DNA of 32,699 nt from Desulfococcaceae bacterium HSG8. GTDB lineage: Bacteria > Desulfobacterota > Desulfobacteria > Desulfobacterales > 4be13. Under the pieces are notes generated by a model. That model ran no database searches. It had not been told where the DNA came from and saw only the letters and a list, made by a program, of their open reading frames with translations. Location: assembly GCA_030378015.1 (NCBI GenBank), contig JAUCGG010000042.1, forward strand, positions 1 through 32,699, read 5' to 3'. The position numbers and the translations under genes were made by a program. Of the stretch, positions 1 through 8,131 are shown one piece after another; positions within the stretch are counted from its first letter, which is position 1, and every line of letters starts with the position of its first letter.

Positions 1-112
1 AGTTCAGATGCCTTATTCCGCCCGCAAGCACATCCGCATTCCTGATAACGGAAAGATGATGATCTGTCAAGTCCCTGGTTGAAAGTCCCAGCCCGATAAT
101 TGTCAATGTCAT
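1..112 (-). CDS. cbiE: Precorrin/cobalt-precorrin methyltransferase, CbiE/CobL type, 5' end only
   Basis: The first 37 codons read leftward off the window edge. The N-terminus MTLTIIGLGLSTRDL continues to ADVLAGGIRHL. Both blocks fit the start of CbiE/CobL, the SAM-dependent methyltransferase of the corrin ring in cobalamin biosynthesis: a glycine-rich VIGxG strand, then an ADVLxGGxRHL motif. The start ATG (112-110) is preceded by TAAGGAAAACACC, which gives an AAGGA ribosome site about seven bases away. The catalytic remainder, and any CbiT fusion, lie outside the window. The family call rests on this short segment only. Confidence 0.72.
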   Translation of the reverse strand, partial: MTLTIIGLGLSTRDLTDHHLSVIRNADVLAGGIRHLN

Positions 113-289
113 GGTGTTTTCCTTAGACCGTATTTGAAAAGTCTTTCCCATCCGAGGCGAATTCCGGATACGTGAATTCCGCCTGTCAGCAACATAAACA
201 AATCCGTTGCTGTCCGCAGCGGCACCCGTTTCAGTCCCGGAGCGCGCATTTTCAACGAAGCAACATAAACAAAGAAGCCGCCAGTCCTC

Positions 290-395
290 GTTCCCAAACT
301 CCGTTTGGGAACGCAATTGCCGGCAAAACTCCGGTTTTGCGTGAAATGTGCAAACAGAGTTTGCATACAGGTGTTCCCAAACGGAGTTTGGGAAC
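290..395. repeat. Two copies of a 23-bp palindrome (GTTCCCAAAC...)
   Basis: GTTCCCAAACTCCGTTTGGG followed by AAC occurs at 290-312. A version with ACGGAGT in the centre occurs at 373-395, so the second copy is the first read on the other strand. Diverged relatives are at 12321-12346 and 1540-1690. The short perfect arms and dispersed copies point to a mobile palindromic repeat, not a terminator. Confidence 0.6.
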
Positions 396-586
396 AAGGG
401 CTGACCTAACAGTTTTAATTACACCACCGCCTTTGCTCCCACAAATTGCCCGTCACTGTCCGCTAAATAGCAGTAAAGCGTGTAAAGCATATTTTCTTGG
501 AAATCGCAAATTTTATCTGACCCGGACAATTGTCATTTTCCCATTACATTAGGGATTTCCCAAAAAATAAAGTACCCGAAAATGTA

Positions 587-820
587 GGGTTAAAATTAAA
601 AAACATCCGTCTTTAATTTTCCCTGGAATGACAACTTAACCTGCTGTCATTCCGAGGAACTTCCATGACCTGACGGTCACAGCGAATGATGAAAGTCCGC
701 CGCGACTCCCCCTTTCGTAAAGGGGGATTTTTTATCGGGTTCGTAAAGGGGGATTTTTTATCGGGACTTTCATATAAAAATCGGAAAACGGATGTTTTCC
801 GATTTTAACCCGGAATCCAC
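587..820. repeat. Family A palindromic MITE-like element, outer ends missing
   Basis: It starts at GGGTTAAAATTAAAAAACATCC and ends at TTTAACCCGGAATCCAC, which are the inner arms of the family A element seen complete at 23285-23470 and 30655-30844. The CAGTAGATCGAAAA ends are absent. The centre carries an inserted purine/pyrimidine block (CCCCCTTTCGTAAAGGGGG), partly duplicated. Confidence 0.6.
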
Positions 821-1012
821 GGGGCGCATTCCCATTTCCCGATATATTATATCATACGTAAATTTCGCTGCGCCCGCTTACGCTATGCCAGACTGTAAGT
901 CTGGTACTCCGTTATTACGGACTTTCAAAAATCGCATTCGCCAACAAAGATAGTGGGTTACGCCAGCGCACCACTCTGTATTTTCCGGAATCGGGTATTT
1001 TATTTCGACAGT

Positions 1013-1446
1013 CAGTAGATCGAAAACTTTCCGGTAACCCTCTGTGAACAGTGGATTCAGAGTTAAAATTAAAAAACATCCGTTTTTAATTTTCCCCGGA
1101 ATGACAACTTAACCTGCTGTCATTCCGGGGAACTTCCATGACCTGACGGTCACAGCGAATGATGAAAGTCCCCCTTTCGTAAAGGGCGGGGGGATTTTTT
1201 ATCGGGACTTTCATCTCGTGAGTCGTAAGTTCTCATAAGTAGCTGAAATGACTCACCCGAAAACTCCCCTTTTTTAAAGGGGGCCCGGGGGGGATTTTCT
1301 GCAACCTTCTGAAATCACCCTATATCCTTTTAAAAAAGGGGGACTCCGAACAGCGGCTTCGGAGAACTTTCATATAAAAATCGGAAAACGGATGTTTTCC
1401 GGTTTTAACCCGGAATCCGCTGCTTGCAAAAGTTTTCGATCTACTG
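1013..1446. repeat. Family A palindromic MITE-like element, expanded copy
   Basis: The left end CAGTAGATCGAAAACTTTCC and the right end AAGTTTTCGATCTACTG are inverted. Inside lie the GGTTAAAAT and TTTTAACC inner arms, and between them several CCCCTTT...AAAGGGG blocks. At 434 bp it is more than twice the basic 186-190 bp form, apparently through nested insertions. Confidence 0.65.
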
Positions 1447-1892
1447 ATAATGATTGAAATACAATATGTTTGCAGATGTGGCTTTCCCCATTTACTGAGT
1501 GCAGGCATAAGTGTTGAGGGGTGTTAGGTGAACGCCAGCCCTCGTTCTCAAACTTCGGCGTAAGCTCAGACTTCGGCGTAAGCTCAGTCGAACCGTCGAA
1601 CGAACGCGATTTCACGCAAAATTCAGGTTTTTAATGAAATGCCAGGTAGCTGCAAACAGAGTCTGCCTTCTGGTGTGTTCTTAGACGGAGTTCGGGAACA
1701 CCCGGTGATATTGGCGATACCTCCTGCCATAAACCAGATTGTATGTATATCCGGAAAACCCGGGAAATTTCCAATTAACTGTTGTCTTTTATTATTATGC
1801 AGTATATATTTTACAAACTCGTTGGTGTAAATGATTCAGGGAAATTTTATCATGGCTTCACCAACAAGTAATAAGAAAAGCAGGAGGAAAAA

Positions 1893-2216
1893 ATGGGTAC
1901 AAGAGCAAAAATCAGAATAGAAAGTAAAGGCAATTATTTATGTTCAAAGTATTTCAACATGGACGGACATGTGGAGAACTGGGCTCCGACACTGATAACA
2001 GCATTGAATCAGACCAGTCCGGGAAATATTCTGAAAAACAGACAGTTGTTAAAGTTTATGTTTGATGACTACGAAAGTGACGATTATCTGAGTTATCTGT
2101 GTGAAGTTGATATATCTGATGATGATTACAAGATAACAATATATGGGTATAAAAAGGAATTGCTTTTTGAAGGCTCCTTAGATGAATTTTCCGAAAAATA
2201 TGACGAGATTTACTGA
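1893..2216 (+). CDS. Hypothetical protein, 107 residues
   Basis: A small acidic protein beginning MGTRAKIRIESKGNYL and ending with many Asp and Glu residues. The start is supported by an AGGAGG ribosome site seven bases upstream (GCAGGAGGAAAAAATG). The MGTR plus beta-strand opening resembles small phage- and plasmid-type proteins of unknown function, but I cannot assign a family. There is no signal peptide or membrane segment. It lies downstream of a repeat-rich region and 389 bp before the tandem paralogues. Confidence 0.65.
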   Translation: MGTRAKIRIESKGNYLCSKYFNMDGHVENWAPTLITALNQTSPGNILKNRQLLKFMFDDYESDDYLSYLCEVDISDDDYKITIYGYKKELLFEGSLDEFSEKYDEIY

Positions 2217-2604
2217 AGCCGCAATGCGTTAGCTGAAGAATTGGGTGATTTCTTTGGGATTCAAGCGTCGGATATGGCCTTGATCTTCGTTTCGGCCATA
2301 TTGTCTGAACTCGGATTTGCAGGATTAAACGCTCATGATCAGGGCGATCACCCCGGTCATGAAAATGTGTTTTATGGTAACGTAGCGTAATCTTTCAGAT
2401 TGCGCCTCACCGGATATGTTCTTTCCGGCGCAATCTGAAAGATTACGCTACATGTATTTTCACGGTAAAGGATAAACAGGATTTACAGAATGTTATCCTA
2501 ATCTTGCAAATCGTGGTTCAGACAAACGGCGAAGGCTAATCCTTAAACCAACACTGAAGTATATCGGTTTTCTGATTCTGCATAACAAAAGGAGTTATGA
2601 TCAT
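2217..2604. other. Intergenic region with a long perfect hairpin
   Basis: It contains the perfect inverted repeat at 2382-2451, flanked by AT-rich unique DNA including GGATTAAACG- and GGATTTACAG-type repeat fragments. No coding potential was recognised. The ribosome site of the next gene (AAAGGAG) is at its right edge. Confidence 0.6.
2382..2451. repeat. Perfect 25-bp inverted repeat, 20-nt loop
   Basis: The left arm 2382-2406 begins GTAGCGTAATCTTTCAG. The right arm 2427-2451 is its exact reverse complement, ending GATTACGCTAC. The loop is 2407-2426. There is no T-run after either arm, so it is not a typical intrinsic terminator. It looks like a dispersed palindromic repeat. Confidence 0.8.
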
Positions 2605-3471
2605 ATGAAAAATGAATTTCCAAAAATCATAAATGAAATGATTACAAAGGCAGATGCCAATAAATTAGAACACTTAAATTTCCATTCGTTTGAAAATGCA
2701 GTGGAACATATCGACAGGACTATGGATTTTTTTGCAGTACATGTTCATATTGAGCCGCTTGATGATGATATCAGAAGAGACGAACATTTTGTGTCTGTAA
2801 GCGAAGTAAATACTGGCAGTGCTGTAGAATATAAAACGCAAATGTATTGGCTGAAAAGGCAGGATGAACATTTCGATCTGATAGATGCCCGTATTGAAAA
2901 ATTAAAAAATACGCCTGAATATCAGCATATCAAAGAATGGGAACTGGAGGATGAGGTCCGGCTTAAGGACAGGGTACTTGAAGAATTAAACCAGGAAATT
3001 CAGCCCAAGATCATCAGAATGATGAAAGAGGAATATAAACTCATGTATGAAGATGAATGGGAAGAAAAATGGCACCAGGAAGATATTTTTAAAGATCGGA
3101 TAAGAAAAGACTATCGGCGCAAATATGACATGCCGATTCCTTTCTGGCATTGGGATATTCGTAATACTTGGCAGCAGTTTTATTTTGCACGGGATAAGGA
3201 AGAAAATTTCTATTACCGGAAAGGAGGTTCCGGAAGCAGCGGACAAAGGTATCACCATTGTATTTTCGGGCATCTCTTTGCCATTATCAATGATGAAAAG
3301 CCGGTCCCGACATATTTTTTCAGATATGACAGTCGAAATCGTTTTTTGTTTGACAGGGAAGAAAATGAATTATGGCTGAATTTTATGGATATCAGAACTA
3401 ACTGCGGTATAAGAGAAACCAGGGAAATTCTTAAAAATGTGCATAGAATTGAGAGGACATGGGAGATATGA
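2605..3471 (+). CDS. Hypothetical protein, tandem paralogue 1 (288 residues)
   Basis: An unrecognised cytoplasmic protein with no signal peptide or membrane helix. The first two thirds are charged and probably helical (Glu/Lys/Arg-rich, residues about 85-170). The last third is aromatic-rich and most conserved against its neighbour, including WQQFYFARD, GGSGSS, FGHLFA and PVPTYFFRYDSRNRF. The start is fixed by AAAGGAG upstream of ATGAAAAATGAATT. It is followed after four bases by a clear paralogue, so the pair is one tandem duplication and probably one transcript. Function unknown. Confidence 0.8.
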   Translation: MKNEFPKIINEMITKADANKLEHLNFHSFENAVEHIDRTMDFFAVHVHIEPLDDDIRRDEHFVSVSEVNTGSAVEYKTQMYWLKRQDEHFDLIDARIEKLKNTPEYQHIKEWELEDEVRLKDRVLEELNQEIQPKIIRMMKEEYKLMYEDEWEEKWHQEDIFKDRIRKDYRRKYDMPIPFWHWDIRNTWQQFYFARDKEENFYYRKGGSGSSGQRYHHCIFGHLFAIINDEKPVPTYFFRYDSRNRFLFDREENELWLNFMDIRTNCGIRETREILKNVHRIERTWEI

Positions 3472-3475
3472 ACAT

Positions 3476-4333
3476 ATGAAAACACAATATCCTGAAATTA
3501 TAAAAGAAATTATAGCTGAGACTGCGGCCGGCAAATTAAAAAAATTTAATGTTGTATCATTTGAATCTGCAGTTAAAGAGTTTGACAGATCTATGCATTT
3601 TTTTTCAGCCCATGTTCATACAGAGCAGCTTGATGAGGATATCTTCAGGGATGAACGATATGTTATAAAACAGGAACTGCAAATTGTCAGCATGGTGGAA
3701 GAAAGAGCCAGGATGTACTGGTTTAAAAGAAATAAGGAGCATTTGAAACGAATAGATTTCCGGATGGAGGAACTGAAAAAGACCTCTGAATACCGGAATA
3801 TCAGGGAAAATGATTACAAGGCGCTGTCAGAACTCAGGGACAAGGTTATTGAAGAACTGAACCAGGAGATTCAGCCTCAGATGATCGAACTCATTAAAGA
3901 TGAATGCCGCTATATGTACGGAGATAAATGGGAAGAGCATTTCAACGATGCGGACATATTCGGAGAACGCACGCAGAATGAGTATTGGAGAAGATATGAG
4001 ATGCCGCTCCCTTTCCGTCACTGGGACGACAGAAATTCATGGCAGCAGTTTTATTTTGCCCGGGATCATGAAGGGAACTTTTATTATGAGCGCGGAGGCT
4101 CCGGGAGCAGTGACCAGAGATTCTGTCACTGCACTTACGGGCATCTTTTTGCTGTTCTCAATGACGAAAAACCGGTCCCCACATATTTTTTCAGGTATGA
4201 CAGCCGCAATCGCTTTGTTTTTGACAGGGAAGAACCGGGCCTCTGGCTCAATTTTATGGATGTCCACTCTTGCTATATAAAAGAAACTTTTGAAATTCTT
4301 AAAAATGTGAAAGAAATTGTGAGGCACTGGTAA
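3476..4333 (+). CDS. Hypothetical protein, tandem paralogue 2 (285 residues)
   Basis: A paralogue of the preceding gene along its whole length. Shared blocks include EELNQEIQP, HWDxRNxWQQFYFARD, GGSGSS, PVPTYFFRYDSRNRF and LWLNFMD. The start chosen is the ATG at 3476 (MKTQYPEIIKEI), because it aligns with the start of copy 1 and has GGGAG about ten bases upstream; a longer frame starting at 3437 overlaps copy 1. The C-terminal third is better conserved than the helical N-terminal part. A terminator-like hairpin follows. Function unknown. Confidence 0.8.
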   Translation: MKTQYPEIIKEIIAETAAGKLKKFNVVSFESAVKEFDRSMHFFSAHVHTEQLDEDIFRDERYVIKQELQIVSMVEERARMYWFKRNKEHLKRIDFRMEELKKTSEYRNIRENDYKALSELRDKVIEELNQEIQPQMIELIKDECRYMYGDKWEEHFNDADIFGERTQNEYWRRYEMPLPFRHWDDRNSWQQFYFARDHEGNFYYERGGSGSSDQRFCHCTYGHLFAVLNDEKPVPTYFFRYDSRNRFVFDREEPGLWLNFMDVHSCYIKETFEILKNVKEIVRHW

Positions 4334-4340
4334 GAATGTG

Positions 4341-4371
4341 AGCGAAGAACCGGATTGCTGAATTCTTCGCT
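4341..4371 (+). terminator. Terminator-like hairpin after the paralogue pair
   Basis: AGCGAAGAA (4341-4349) pairs perfectly with TTCTTCGCT (4363-4371), and GTGTTTTC follows. The stem is short and the T-tract weak, but its place eight bases after the stop codon of paralogue 2 fits transcript termination. Confidence 0.5.
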
Positions 4372-4442
4372 GTGTTTTCAGTGATACCAAATAAATTCAT
4401 TTACAAACCCCTTATAAATAAGGAAAAAATACGATTCTGACA

Positions 4443-4649
4443 ATGAATCATCCGATCGTAAGCCAAATTGAAATTATGTCAGATGCGGATAAACTTCAAT
4501 TGGTTGACATAATTTTGGATCAGCCGGATGCTGATATTGACAGATGGTGGGCTGACGGGGCAAAATCCCGATGGAACGCATATAAAGAAGGGAAACTTGA
4601 AACCGTTTCATATTCTCAGGTAATGGAAAAATATTGCATCGTTTTCTGA
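4443..4649 (+). CDS. Putative addiction-module antitoxin component, orphan
   Basis: A 68-residue protein. The pattern MSDADKLQLVDIILDQ, then WWADGAKSRWNAYKEGK, then YSQVMEKY resembles the short unstable antitoxins of the addiction-module component family (Unstab_antitox type), where an L-x-x-I helix, an R-x-x-A-x-x-x-G turn and a terminal V-helix recur. The usual downstream RelE/ParE toxin is missing: the next gene is another antitoxin-like frame. The start has no strong ribosome site (AAGGAAAAAATACG is about 20 bases upstream). The family call is by pattern only. Confidence 0.55.
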   Translation: MNHPIVSQIEIMSDADKLQLVDIILDQPDADIDRWWADGAKSRWNAYKEGKLETVSYSQVMEKYCIVF

Positions 4650-4686
4650 AGGCAATAAAGCTTAAAACTATTTAAGGAGGGAGCTT

Positions 4687-4992
4687 ATGAATCCGCAAGC
4701 TAACGATACTTTTGTAACCGTTCAGATACCTGCCCGGGTGTACGCTGATTTATTATCCTTAGAGACAGATGAATTAAAAGAAGCGCCTGAAATTATCCGG
4801 AGGCTAGCAGAAGACGCCCGCAGACACGATGCACGGGCTGCTGAAAAAAGGCAAGGAGGTCTTGTGTCTGCTATAGGCAAGTGGGAAGGATTTGAAGAAA
4901 TTGAAACCGTTTTATCAGACCTTCAATCAATAAGAGAAGGCGGAGGTACGGGAACTGTAGAACAATTTTTCAAATTGTTTAAAACGATTTGA
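4687..4992 (+). CDS. Antitoxin-like hypothetical protein with repeat-derived C-terminus
   Basis: A 101-residue protein with an excellent AAGGAGG site seven bases before ATG. Residues 1-80 resemble VapB-like antitoxin or DNA-binding small proteins: a beta-strand TVQIPARVYADLL, then helices, then SAIGKWEGFEEIE. No PIN or other toxin follows. The last residues (VEQFFKLFKTI) and the stop are encoded inside the palindromic family C repeat at 4955-5006, so the native 3' end has probably been replaced by insertion of this element. Family assignment is tentative. Confidence 0.5.
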   Translation: MNPQANDTFVTVQIPARVYADLLSLETDELKEAPEIIRRLAEDARRHDARAAEKRQGGLVSAIGKWEGFEEIETVLSDLQSIREGGGTGTVEQFFKLFKTI

Positions 4993-5006
4993 AAAATCGT
5001 TCTACA
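4955..5006. repeat. Family C palindrome, overlapping a gene end
   Basis: CTGTAGAACAATTTTTCAAA and the inverted GATTTGAAAAATCGTTCTACA form an imperfect palindrome. It matches the core seen at 5096-5147 and three times at 22805-23220. The 3' end of the antitoxin-like gene runs into it. Confidence 0.75.
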
Positions 5007-5052
5007 TTAAATTATTGATCACAAATCACAAATATTCTGGAAAAATATCCGG

Positions 5053-5147
5053 CATCCTTACATAAAAGCTGAAAAGCAGTTTACACTTTTCCAGGCTGTA
5101 GAACAATTTTGCAAATTGTTTAAACGATTTGCAAAATCGTTCTACAG
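5053..5147. repeat. Family C repeat element with flanking arm
   Basis: CATCCTTACATAAAAGCTGA starts an arm that is the reverse complement of the outer arm at 22890-22912 (TTTTCAGCTTTTATGAAGGA). It is followed by GCAGTTTACAC and then by the core palindrome CTGTAGAAC...GTTCTACAG at 5096-5147. It is an inverted, shortened copy of the unit tandemly repeated at 22749-23284. Confidence 0.7.
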
Positions 5148-5246
5148 TAAAGACTTCAACGCTGTGACAAATCCTGTCAGTTTATTTCCACAATATCCCC
5201 CTTCATACTTACAAATCCGCCCCTCCTTCCACCCCTGATGATTCCG

Positions 5247-5275
5247 TTGACATTTCATCATGATTATGAAATATT
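5247..5275 (+). promoter_or_regulatory. Candidate sigma-70 promoter for hndABC-like operon
   Basis: TTGACA at 5247-5252 is followed 17 bases later by AATATT at 5270-5275, with four of six matches to the -10 consensus. Transcription would start near 5282, about 55 bases before the ATG at 5338. This is a sequence match only. Confidence 0.4.
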
Positions 5276-5337
5276 GCCTGCATTGTTGCTCTGTTTTTTT
5301 TCAAAGCTTTTTTATTTAATTTTTGGGAGACTTGGAC

Positions 5338-5832
5338 ATGTCAAATAAGATACATCCTCAGCATCCTGATATCACAGTGGATATGTGGGAAAAGATTGAT
5401 GAGACCATAGCAGCCAACCGGTCAAAACCAGGTTCGGTGATTACCGTTCTGAGAGAATGTCAGAATGTTGTCAACTATCTTCCGGTAGAACTTATTGACT
5501 ACATCAGCCAGGGTCTTAATCTTTCCTCCAGCGATGTATTCGGTGTTGCATCTTTTTATTCGCTTTTTTCATTCGAACCGAAAGGCAGACACCTGATAAA
5601 AGTATGTATGGGAACAGCATGTTATGTAAAAGGGATAAAAGAGGCCATAGATCGGACCTGCAACACATACCAGATCAAAGAAGGGGGAACCAGCGAAGAC
5701 CGGCGATTCTCCCTGGAAGCTGTAAGGTGCCTGGGCGCGTGCGGCCTTGCGCCTGTAGCAGTAGTGGATCAGGACATCTATGGCAGCATAAGTTCGAGTA
5801 ACATTCTGGAAATTCTCGAAAGATACGAATAG
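5338..5832 (+). CDS. hndA: NuoE-like [2Fe-2S] subunit (HndA type)
   Basis: A 164-residue thioredoxin-fold [2Fe-2S] protein of the NuoE/HndA family. It passes electrons within soluble NADH or NADP-dependent hydrogenase, formate dehydrogenase or bifurcating complexes. Four cluster ligands are visible: C90 and C95 (CMGTAC) and C131 and C135 (CLGAC). FGVASFYSLFSF at 68-79 is a family signature. The ATG at 5338 is chosen because TTGGGAGA lies seven bases upstream; a TTG five codons earlier would overlap that site. It is the first gene of a three-gene set with HndB- and HndC-like subunits, separated from the next gene by a 68-bp spacer containing a short inverted repeat. Confidence 0.88.
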   Translation: MSNKIHPQHPDITVDMWEKIDETIAANRSKPGSVITVLRECQNVVNYLPVELIDYISQGLNLSSSDVFGVASFYSLFSFEPKGRHLIKVCMGTACYVKGIKEAIDRTCNTYQIKEGGTSEDRRFSLEAVRCLGACGLAPVAVVDQDIYGSISSSNILEILERYE

Positions 5833-5835
5833 AAA

Positions 5836-5878
5836 GTCAGTTGTCAGGAACCGATAAATGACAACGGGCAACTGACCA
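5836..5878. repeat. GTCAGTTG inverted repeat inside the hnd spacer
   Basis: GTCAGTTGTC and GACAACGGGCAACTGAC form imperfect arms between hndA-like and hndB-like genes. Relatives are at 12713-12780 and 10544-10560. It may form an intercistronic hairpin. Confidence 0.5.
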
Positions 5879-5900
5879 CGGACCATCGGAGGAGAAAATC

Positions 5901-6269
5901 ATGGCGAAATTAACCATACAGGATCTGAAAAAAATAAAAGAAGGCGCATCAAAGGAGATGTCTTTAAGGGACGAGGCTGGAAAGGTCAAAGTTACTGTCC
6001 ATATGGGCACATGCGGAATCGCTGCCGGTGCCCGGGATGTAATGGCTTCCCTTATGGAGGAAATGGGCGAGACAGACCGTAAGGATATCCGGGTGGTGGC
6101 CTCCGGATGCATGGGAATGTGCAGCAGCGAGCCGAATGTGACGATAGAGATCGAAGGGGAGAAGCCGATTATTTATCAGCATATTGATAGAAACAAAATG
6201 CGTCAGGTTTTTAAAAGGCATGTCCTTATGGGCGAAGTTCAGACGGATTTTGCTTTGGCAAAGATGTAG
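5901..6269 (+). CDS. hndB: Thioredoxin-like [2Fe-2S] ferredoxin (HndB type)
   Basis: A 122-residue protein. Residues 31-80 carry VTVHMGTCGIAAGA and ASGCMGMCSSEP, the signatures of the small HndB-type ferredoxin found beside HndA and HndC. Three cysteines are visible at the cluster site: C38, C70 and C74. A GGAGGAG ribosome site precedes ATG. It lies between the NuoE-like and NuoF-like genes with a 12-bp gap to the latter. It is expected to relay electrons in a soluble NAD(P)H or ferredoxin complex in the cytoplasm. Confidence 0.82.
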   Translation: MAKLTIQDLKKIKEGASKEMSLRDEAGKVKVTVHMGTCGIAAGARDVMASLMEEMGETDRKDIRVVASGCMGMCSSEPNVTIEIEGEKPIIYQHIDRNKMRQVFKRHVLMGEVQTDFALAKM

Positions 6270-6281
6270 CAGGAGATGATG

Positions 6282-8069
6282 ATGAAAAAAGTAAGAACAC
6301 AGTTGATGCTGTGCGGCGGTACAGGATGCCATTCCACAGGTACGCCCGCGGTTCGGGAGGCCCTTGAAAAGGAAATTGAGCAGCAGGGGCTTTCTGAAGA
6401 GGTTCAGGTGGTTGAAACAGGATGCAACGGATTTTGCGCTGTGGGCCCCGTGATGCTGGTTCAGCCTGACGGGATTTTTTACCAGAAACTTGATCCCAAG
6501 GATATTCCGTATCTGGTGGAAGAGCATTTTCTCAAGGGCCGCCCTGTAAAGAAATTTTTCTACAAGGAGCCTGATTCCAAGGAAACTATCCCGGGAATGA
6601 ACGATATTCCTTTTTTTGCACACCAGCAGCTCCGGGTTATGCGTAACAAAGGGCTTATTGATCCCGAGGTGATTGACGATTATATTGCCAGGGACGGCTA
6701 TTTCGGAGCAGCCAAAGCCCTCCAGGAAATGACACCCGAACAGATTGTCGAAGAAGTAAAGACTTCACAGATCCGGGGGCGCGGGGGCGCGGGCTTCCCG
6801 ACGGGCATAAAATGGGAATTTGCCAGCAAAAGCCCCGGTGATGTCAAATATGTCCTTTGCAATGCCGATGAAGGTGATCCCGGGGCTTTCATGGACAGGA
6901 GCATCCTGGAAGCCGACCCTCACGCGGTAGTCGAGGGCATGATAATCGCAGCCCGGGCAATAAACGCTCATAAGGGATATATCTATGCACGTACAGAATA
7001 CCCCCTGGCAATCCGAAGACTGAATATCGCCATCACCCAGGCAAAGGAATACGGACTCCTGGGGAAGGACATCCTCGGAACCGGCTTTGATTTTGAAATT
7101 GAAATCTACGAAGGTGCAGGCGCGTTCGTATGCGGCGAGGAAACTGCCCTGATGCGTTCCATTGAAGGAAAACGCGGGATGCCTCGGCCCCGTCCCCCTT
7201 TCCCTGCCCATAAGGGCCTGTGGGAAAAGCCAACCATTCTGAACAATGTGGAGACCCTGGCCAATATCCCCCAGATCATTTTAAACGGGGGAAGCTGGTA
7301 CGCGAGCGTCGGAACCGAAACCAGCAAGGGAACAAAGGTCTTTGCGCTCTCCGGTGATATCTATAATATCGGTCTGTTAGAAGTTCCTATGGGCATATCC
7401 CTGAGAACCGTTATTTATGATATCGGCGGCGGTATTCCCAAAAAGAAGAAGTTCAAGGCGGTCCAACTGGGAGGGCCTTCGGGCGGATGTATCCCGGAAC
7501 AGCATCTGGATACGCCTGTTGATTACGAGGAAATTACCAAAGTCGGGGCTATCATGGGATCAGGCGGTATGATCGTCATGGACGAAAATACCTGTATGGT
7601 GGATATGGCCCGTTTTTTTATGGATTTTATCCAAGATGAATCCTGCGGGAAATGTACCCCCTGCCGCGAGGGAACACGCCGTCTGCTCCAAATCCTTGAA
7701 AAAATATGTGATGGAAAAGGAGAACCCTCGGACCTTGAATCCCTGGATAAACTCTCAGCTATCATCAAAGATTCAGCTTTGTGCGGTCTGGGTCTGACAG
7801 CTCCCAACCCTGTTCTCTCAACCCTTAGATATTTCAGGGATGAATATGAGGCCCACATTTATGAAAAAAGATGTCCTGCAAAGAGATGCGCGGCTCTGCT
7901 GAAATTCGAAGTTGATCCGGAGCTTTGCACGAAATGCGGAGCCTGTTTCAGGCACTGCCCAACGGAAGCAGTCATCTGGAAGAAGAAAGAAATTGCTGTA
8001 ATTGATAAAGAAAAATGTATAAAATGTATGACCTGTTTCGAGAAGTGTAAATTCGGGTCAATTTTCTGA
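6282..8069 (+). CDS. hndC: NuoF-like flavoprotein with extra ferredoxin domains (HndC type)
   Basis: A 595-residue NADH-binding flavoprotein subunit. In order: an N-terminal thioredoxin-like [2Fe-2S] domain (C11, C16, C48, C52); FMN/NADH motif GRGGAGFPTG at 166-175; YEGAGAFVCGEETAL at 276-290; an SLBB segment around 350-430; the NuoF [4Fe-4S] ligands C455, C458, C461 and C501; and a C-terminal 2x[4Fe-4S] ferredoxin domain (C549-C559 and C579-C589). This architecture is typical of HndC, HydB and related bifurcating subunits. Three ATGs are in tandem; that at 6282 is best spaced from AGGAG at 6271. No catalytic HndD hydrogenase follows, so the final electron partner must be encoded elsewhere. 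Confidence 0.9.
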   Translation: MKKVRTQLMLCGGTGCHSTGTPAVREALEKEIEQQGLSEEVQVVETGCNGFCAVGPVMLVQPDGIFYQKLDPKDIPYLVEEHFLKGRPVKKFFYKEPDSKETIPGMNDIPFFAHQQLRVMRNKGLIDPEVIDDYIARDGYFGAAKALQEMTPEQIVEEVKTSQIRGRGGAGFPTGIKWEFASKSPGDVKYVLCNADEGDPGAFMDRSILEADPHAVVEGMIIAARAINAHKGYIYARTEYPLAIRRLNIAITQAKEYGLLGKDILGTGFDFEIEIYEGAGAFVCGEETALMRSIEGKRGMPRPRPPFPAHKGLWEKPTILNNVETLANIPQIILNGGSWYASVGTETSKGTKVFALSGDIYNIGLLEVPMGISLRTVIYDIGGGIPKKKKFKAVQLGGPSGGCIPEQHLDTPVDYEEITKVGAIMGSGGMIVMDENTCMVDMARFFMDFIQDESCGKCTPCREGTRRLLQILEKICDGKGEPSDLESLDKLSAIIKDSALCGLGLTAPNPVLSTLRYFRDEYEAHIYEKRCPAKRCAALLKFEVDPELCTKCGACFRHCPTEAVIWKKKEIAVIDKEKCIKCMTCFEKCKFGSIF

Positions 8070-8079
8070 TTGATATTCG

Positions 8080-8114
8080 AAGACCCGGGAGGTTTCGGAA
8101 GCCTCCCAGGTCTT
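8080..8114 (+). terminator. Intrinsic-type terminator after the hnd-like operon
   Basis: AAGACCCGGGAGG pairs with CCTCCCAGGTCTT around the loop TTTCGGAAG, and AATATTTTATAT follows. The stem is about 13 bp with one mismatch. It lies 11 bases after the stop of the NuoF-like gene. Confidence 0.7.
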
Positions 8115-8131
8115 AATATTTTATATACAGA

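Larger units (their letters stand above)
113..1892. other. Repeat-rich intergenic region, no supported gene
   Basis: This 1.8-kb stretch separates cbiE from the first + strand gene. It holds two copies of a palindrome built on GTTCCCAAAC (290-312 and 373-395), two copies of the family A palindromic element (587-820 and 1013-1446), a partial family D repeat near 865-915, and a duplicated CTTCGGCGTAAGCTCAG unit near 1553-1588. The open frames here are short, lack convincing ribosome sites and run across repeats. I see no coding signal. Confidence 0.7.
4993..5337. other. Intergenic region upstream of the hnd-like operon
   Basis: The left half is family C repeat. The right half (5150-5337) is unique DNA with a candidate sigma-70-type promoter at 5247-5275. 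No gene is visible. Confidence 0.6.

Noticed and set aside
172..552. 126-codon + strand frame
   Set aside because: Runs across palindromic repeats, has no ribosome site and gives no family-like sequence.
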